NCBI GenBank assembly: GCA_024277515.1
Contig: JAJRVB010000229.1
Coordinates: 1-15,694 of the forward strand
Direction: 5' to 3'
Origin: Nitrospirota bacterium
GTDB lineage: Bacteria > Nitrospirota > Thermodesulfovibrionia > UBA6902
DNA length: 15,694 nucleotides
Shown here: piece by piece, positions 13,271-15,694 of the stretch
How the letters are laid out: the number at the start of each line of letters is the position of its first letter
Numbering within the stretch: position 1 is the stretch's first letter
Position numbers and translations under genes: made by a program
The notes under the pieces: generated by a model
Databases searched by the model: none
What the model saw: the letters and a program-made list of their open reading frames with translations, nothing else
Told to the model about the DNA's origin: nothing

Positions 13271-14746
13271 CTATTGGAATGATACATTCGGGGTGTTTCC
13301 CATCAGGTATTTAAAGTCCTCGTCTTCAAATTTAATCCCCCCGCCCACATACAATCCTCTGCGCCCGGAATTCAGGAAGTTATCAATGCCCCCGCTTAAA
13401 AAGAAGAACTTAAAAAATTTGTAGTCAAGCCCCAGCCTGGCATGCGCCCTGTCCGCATCCGCTTCCCTGGAGTCCATGTCCCATATATCAAACTTTATCC
13501 TTGCCTTTTCATTGTCAAAAAAGTAATCCGCGCCAAGTCCGAAGGTGCTCTCCATGACCCCGATCCGTAACGCCAGGTCACCGAATTTCTGTGCAACCTG
13601 TGCGTTAAATTCAAGCCTGCTTTCGAGCTCCTCTTTAATAACGGTAACCCCGTTTTTGGTTGTTTCCGTTGTTCTGACAGACCCGACAGGGTCGGCCACA
13701 ATTCCAAGGATATAATACCTGTCCTCCCGGGGACGAATGGTCAGGTTAAAGAATCCCTTCCACTCCGACTCACCTGTGTTATACTCGGTATGGAAATCCA
13801 GATATGTCCTGACCCTTCCCGCAAAGTCAAAGGATTTTTCCGCCTCCTGTGAAATGCTGACCAGGGAATTGTATAGAGTATCATCCTGCGCAAGTTTGCC
13901 CAGCGTCCCCTCTCCCTTTTCTATTTTCCGGGCGATATTGCTTGCAGATCGGGACACCGCATGTATATTGTCCATGCTCTCTTTAAACGCATATCTGTTT
14001 TCTTCTATCACTTCCTTCAGGTCCCTTGCAGCCCTGTCCAGATTGTCGATAAGATCAGGCCCCTTTCTGCCCAGACTGTCAGCCAGTATGCTCATATCAT
14101 CCATAAAGCCGGGGCCTTGTTCACTGAGTGCTTTGGTGAAATTTTCAAGCTGTGCAATTATTCTCCCGAGGGGCTCGCTGCTTTCTGCAGACAGTTCCCT
14201 CAGGTGACCGGTTATGACCTTGAGGTCTGCAATGGATTCCTTGATGTCCGCCCGCTGTTTTTCACCAAGAATGTCATTGAGGTTCTCTGTCAGGTCCCGC
14301 AGATATACGGATGCTGTTGTAAGTTCGTTCGCGAGCATCCCGATGTCCGAAGCCGGGACCGCATGCCCTATACGGTCTCCGTTTTTGAGGAGCGGCTCAT
14401 CAGGACTGCCCGTAGAGAGAGAAAGGACCTTGTTTCCGAGAAGCCCGGACATCCTCAGATAGGCGCTCGCATTCCTGTATATACGTATGTCCGGATTGAT
14501 CAGAAGAGTCAGTTTTGCCCTGCCGTCGACAAGCTCAATCTTGTCGACTATGCCCGCTTCCACTCCGGCTATCGTGATCCGAGACTGTTCATCAAGCCCG
14601 CTTATGTCCTCAAACTCAACGTAGAGTCTGTAGCCCTTTTCCCATAGCATGGGCAGGCTTCCGACCTTGAACGTCATGTACGTAAGAAACACGATAACGA
14701 TAATCGCAAAAAGGCCGACTTTCAGCTCTGTCGATGAATTCTTCAA
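13271..14746 (-). CDS. mlaD: MlaD-type MCE protein with long helical region and C-terminal beta-rich domain
   Basis: The substrate-binding part of an Mla lipid transporter, anchored in the inner membrane. In its 491 residues a membrane helix (about 9-28) is followed by one MCE domain (about 38-125). Next comes a long helical, coiled-coil-like region (130-312), and a beta-rich region from Leu316 to the end, with alternating strands and aromatic girdle-like residues, closing in ...TPNVSFQ. E. coli MlaD has only 183 residues. The layout matches the long MlaD of diderm Firmicutes such as Veillonella, where the C-terminal barrel spans the outer membrane and the helices bridge the periplasm. The start is TTG at 14746, overlapping the mlaF stop as TTGA. 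A 144-base gap separates it from the lipoprotein gene. Confidence 0.88.
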   Translation of the reverse strand: MKNSSTELKVGLFAIIVIVFLTYMTFKVGSLPMLWEKGYRLYVEFEDISGLDEQSRITIAGVEAGIVDKIELVDGRAKLTLLINPDIRIYRNASAYLRMSGLLGNKVLSLSTGSPDEPLLKNGDRIGHAVPASDIGMLANELTTASVYLRDLTENLNDILGEKQRADIKESIADLKVITGHLRELSAESSEPLGRIIAQLENFTKALSEQGPGFMDDMSILADSLGRKGPDLIDNLDRAARDLKEVIEENRYAFKESMDNIHAVSRSASNIARKIEKGEGTLGKLAQDDTLYNSLVSISQEAEKSFDFAGRVRTYLDFHTEYNTGESEWKGFFNLTIRPREDRYYILGIVADPVGSVRTTETTKNGVTVIKEELESRLEFNAQVAQKFGDLALRIGVMESTFGLGADYFFDNEKARIKFDIWDMDSREADADRAHARLGLDYKFFKFFFLSGGIDNFLNSGRRGLYVGGGIKFEDEDFKYLMGNTPNVSFQ

Positions 14747-15501
14747 TTATTTATACCCTCCAGCATAATAGGGCCCTTTGCCCTTCCTTCGATAAACTGC
14801 CTTACAACAGGGTCGGACGTGTTCCGTATTTCGGCAGGTGATCCCCGGGCAATAATCACACCATTATAAAGCATGGCTATGGTATCCGCAATCTTGTACG
14901 CGCTCTTCATATCGTGGGTAATCGTCACGGAGGTCACCTTCAACCTTTCCCTCATTTTTATGATCAGCTCATTTATGGCGTCAGCCATAATGGGATCAAG
15001 ACCGGTCGTGGGTTCGTCATAAAGCAGGATCTCAGGCTCCATGGCTATGGCCCTTGCCAGTCCGACCCTCTTGCGCATGCCGCCCGACAGTTCGGACGGC
15101 ATCAGGTCTTCAATACCTACAAGACCGACCATTCCGAGTTTACGCACGGCAATGTCCCTGATCTCTTCCTCGGTCATACGTGTATGTCTCTTCAGACCAA
15201 ATCCCACATTCTGCCATACCCTCATGGAGTCGAACAATGCTGCCGACTGAAAGAGCATCCCGATTTTTTTTCTGATTTCATGCAGCACATCCTCATCAAG
15301 CTCCGATAGATCAGTGGAATCGATCAGCACACTGCCGCGGTCCGGCTCAAGCAGGCCTATGATATGCTTCAGGAGCACGCTCTTTCCTGAACCACTGCCG
15401 CCAATCACCACCAGACTTTCCCCCTTTTCAACATAAAGGCTGACACCTCGAAGGACATGATTGCCCTCAAATGATTTATGTATGTCCTTCAGTTCTATCA
15501 T
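14743..15501 (-). CDS. mlaF: Mla transporter ATPase
   Basis: The cytoplasmic ATPase of the Mla ABC transporter, which powers movement of phospholipids between the inner and outer membrane. It is 252 residues with all ABC motifs: Walker A GGSGSGKS (34-41), Q-loop Gln85 in FQSAALFDSM, a stretch typical of MlaF, signature LSGGM (138-142), Walker B ILLYDEP with Glu163, D-loop GLDP and switch His196. The ATG follows mlaE after 45 bases with only a weak AGGA ribosome binding site. It overlaps mlaD by four bases. No mlaB (STAS domain) gene is seen beside it. Confidence 0.95.
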   Translation of the reverse strand: MIELKDIHKSFEGNHVLRGVSLYVEKGESLVVIGGSGSGKSVLLKHIIGLLEPDRGSVLIDSTDLSELDEDVLHEIRKKIGMLFQSAALFDSMRVWQNVGFGLKRHTRMTEEEIRDIAVRKLGMVGLVGIEDLMPSELSGGMRKRVGLARAIAMEPEILLYDEPTTGLDPIMADAINELIIKMRERLKVTSVTITHDMKSAYKIADTIAMLYNGVIIARGSPAEIRNTSDPVVRQFIEGRAKGPIMLEGINN

Positions 15502-15546
15502 CGTTCAGTCCTGTTTCCAGCCTGAAAAAAATGCCGGTTTTCGTAT

Positions 15547-15694
15547 TCATTTGAACAGCCATGTAGAAAGAAAATAGTCGGATATCAGAATGGTCATGGA
15601 GGAATAGACAACAGCCCCTGTTGTCGCCCTGCCCACACCTTCAGCTCCGCCTTTGGTGTAAAATCCCTTGTAACAGCTGATCAACGTAAATACC
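15547..15694 (-). CDS. mlaE: Mla transporter permease, C-terminal end only
   Basis: Only the last 48 codons are in the window; the 5' part lies beyond the right edge. The peptide contains YKGFYTKGGAEGVGRATTGAV, the conserved cytoplasmic segment of MlaE permeases, followed by a final membrane helix (SSMTILISDYFLSTWLF). Together with mlaF and mlaD it completes the inner-membrane part of the transporter. The family call rests on the conserved GGAEGVGRATT motif and on the neighbouring genes. Confidence 0.88.
   Translation of the reverse strand, partial: VFTLISCYKGFYTKGGAEGVGRATTGAVVYSSMTILISDYFLSTWLFK

Noticed and set aside
13961..14647. Open frame of 228 codons on the plus strand opposite mlaD
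   Set aside because: mlaD is clearly coding here, and the antisense frame has no recognisable domain or start signal.
1..15694. CRISPR array, toxin-antitoxin pair, phage or defence island
   Set aside because: No regularly spaced repeats, no integrase, transposase, nuclease or toxin-like gene is present; the genes are housekeeping and envelope genes.

Overview
The window looks like chromosomal core genome of a Gram-negative (diderm) bacterium with mid-range GC by eye. It has an Mla-type lipid transport locus, an outer-membrane-type lipoprotein, a periplasmic lytic transglycosylase, several Sec-secreted proteins and the uppS-cdsA-dxr-rseP envelope cluster. Frequent TTG/GTG starts, the short single-PDZ RseP, the compact Aquifex-type aconitase and the minimal mlaEFD with a long MlaD suggest a Nitrospirota (Thermodesulfovibrionia-like) or former 'deltaproteobacterial' lineage. 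That placement is inference. No rRNA, tRNA, CRISPR array, insertion sequence or phage gene is visible.

Left part (1-6518). A minus-strand aconitase (3' end outside the window) is followed by a gene-poor divergent region (1665-1980). This region holds a good sigma70-like promoter for the aconitase and a long inverted repeat. A 53-residue basic ORF with a very strong ribosome binding site follows. A run of plus-strand single genes or small operons comes next: a nitroreductase-family flavoprotein, a cold shock protein with a hairpin in its leader and an unusual palindromic repeat behind it, an MltB-type lytic transglycosylase, a secreted Adhesin_E-like small protein coupled to cysteine synthase (cysK), and a secreted 158-residue protein of unknown function.

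Right part (6533-15694, all minus strand, read from right to left). The order is mlaE (C-terminus only), mlaF, mlaD, an FG-GAP/TolB-like lipoprotein, uppS, cdsA, dxr, rseP, a Nudix hydrolase, and a 68-residue hypothetical. Gene overlaps (mlaF/mlaD 4 nt, lipoprotein/uppS 11 nt) and 6-nt gaps (uppS/cdsA, rseP/nudix) indicate co-transcription in blocks. Internal gaps of 144, 117 and 126 nt leave room for internal promoters or RNA structure. Together the genes cover glycerophospholipid transport between membranes (Mla), precursors for phospholipids (CdsA) and for the undecaprenyl carrier (Dxr makes MEP, UppS makes undecaprenyl diphosphate), and regulated intramembrane proteolysis (RseP).

The most interesting signals are: the MlaD, which carries a helical region and a C-terminal beta-rich, barrel-like region after its single MCE domain, suggesting a one-protein trans-envelope bridge; the unrecognised FG-GAP lipoprotein translationally tied to uppS; and several unexplained non-coding repeats (1852-1889, 3398-3438, 8486-8520, 13162-13194).
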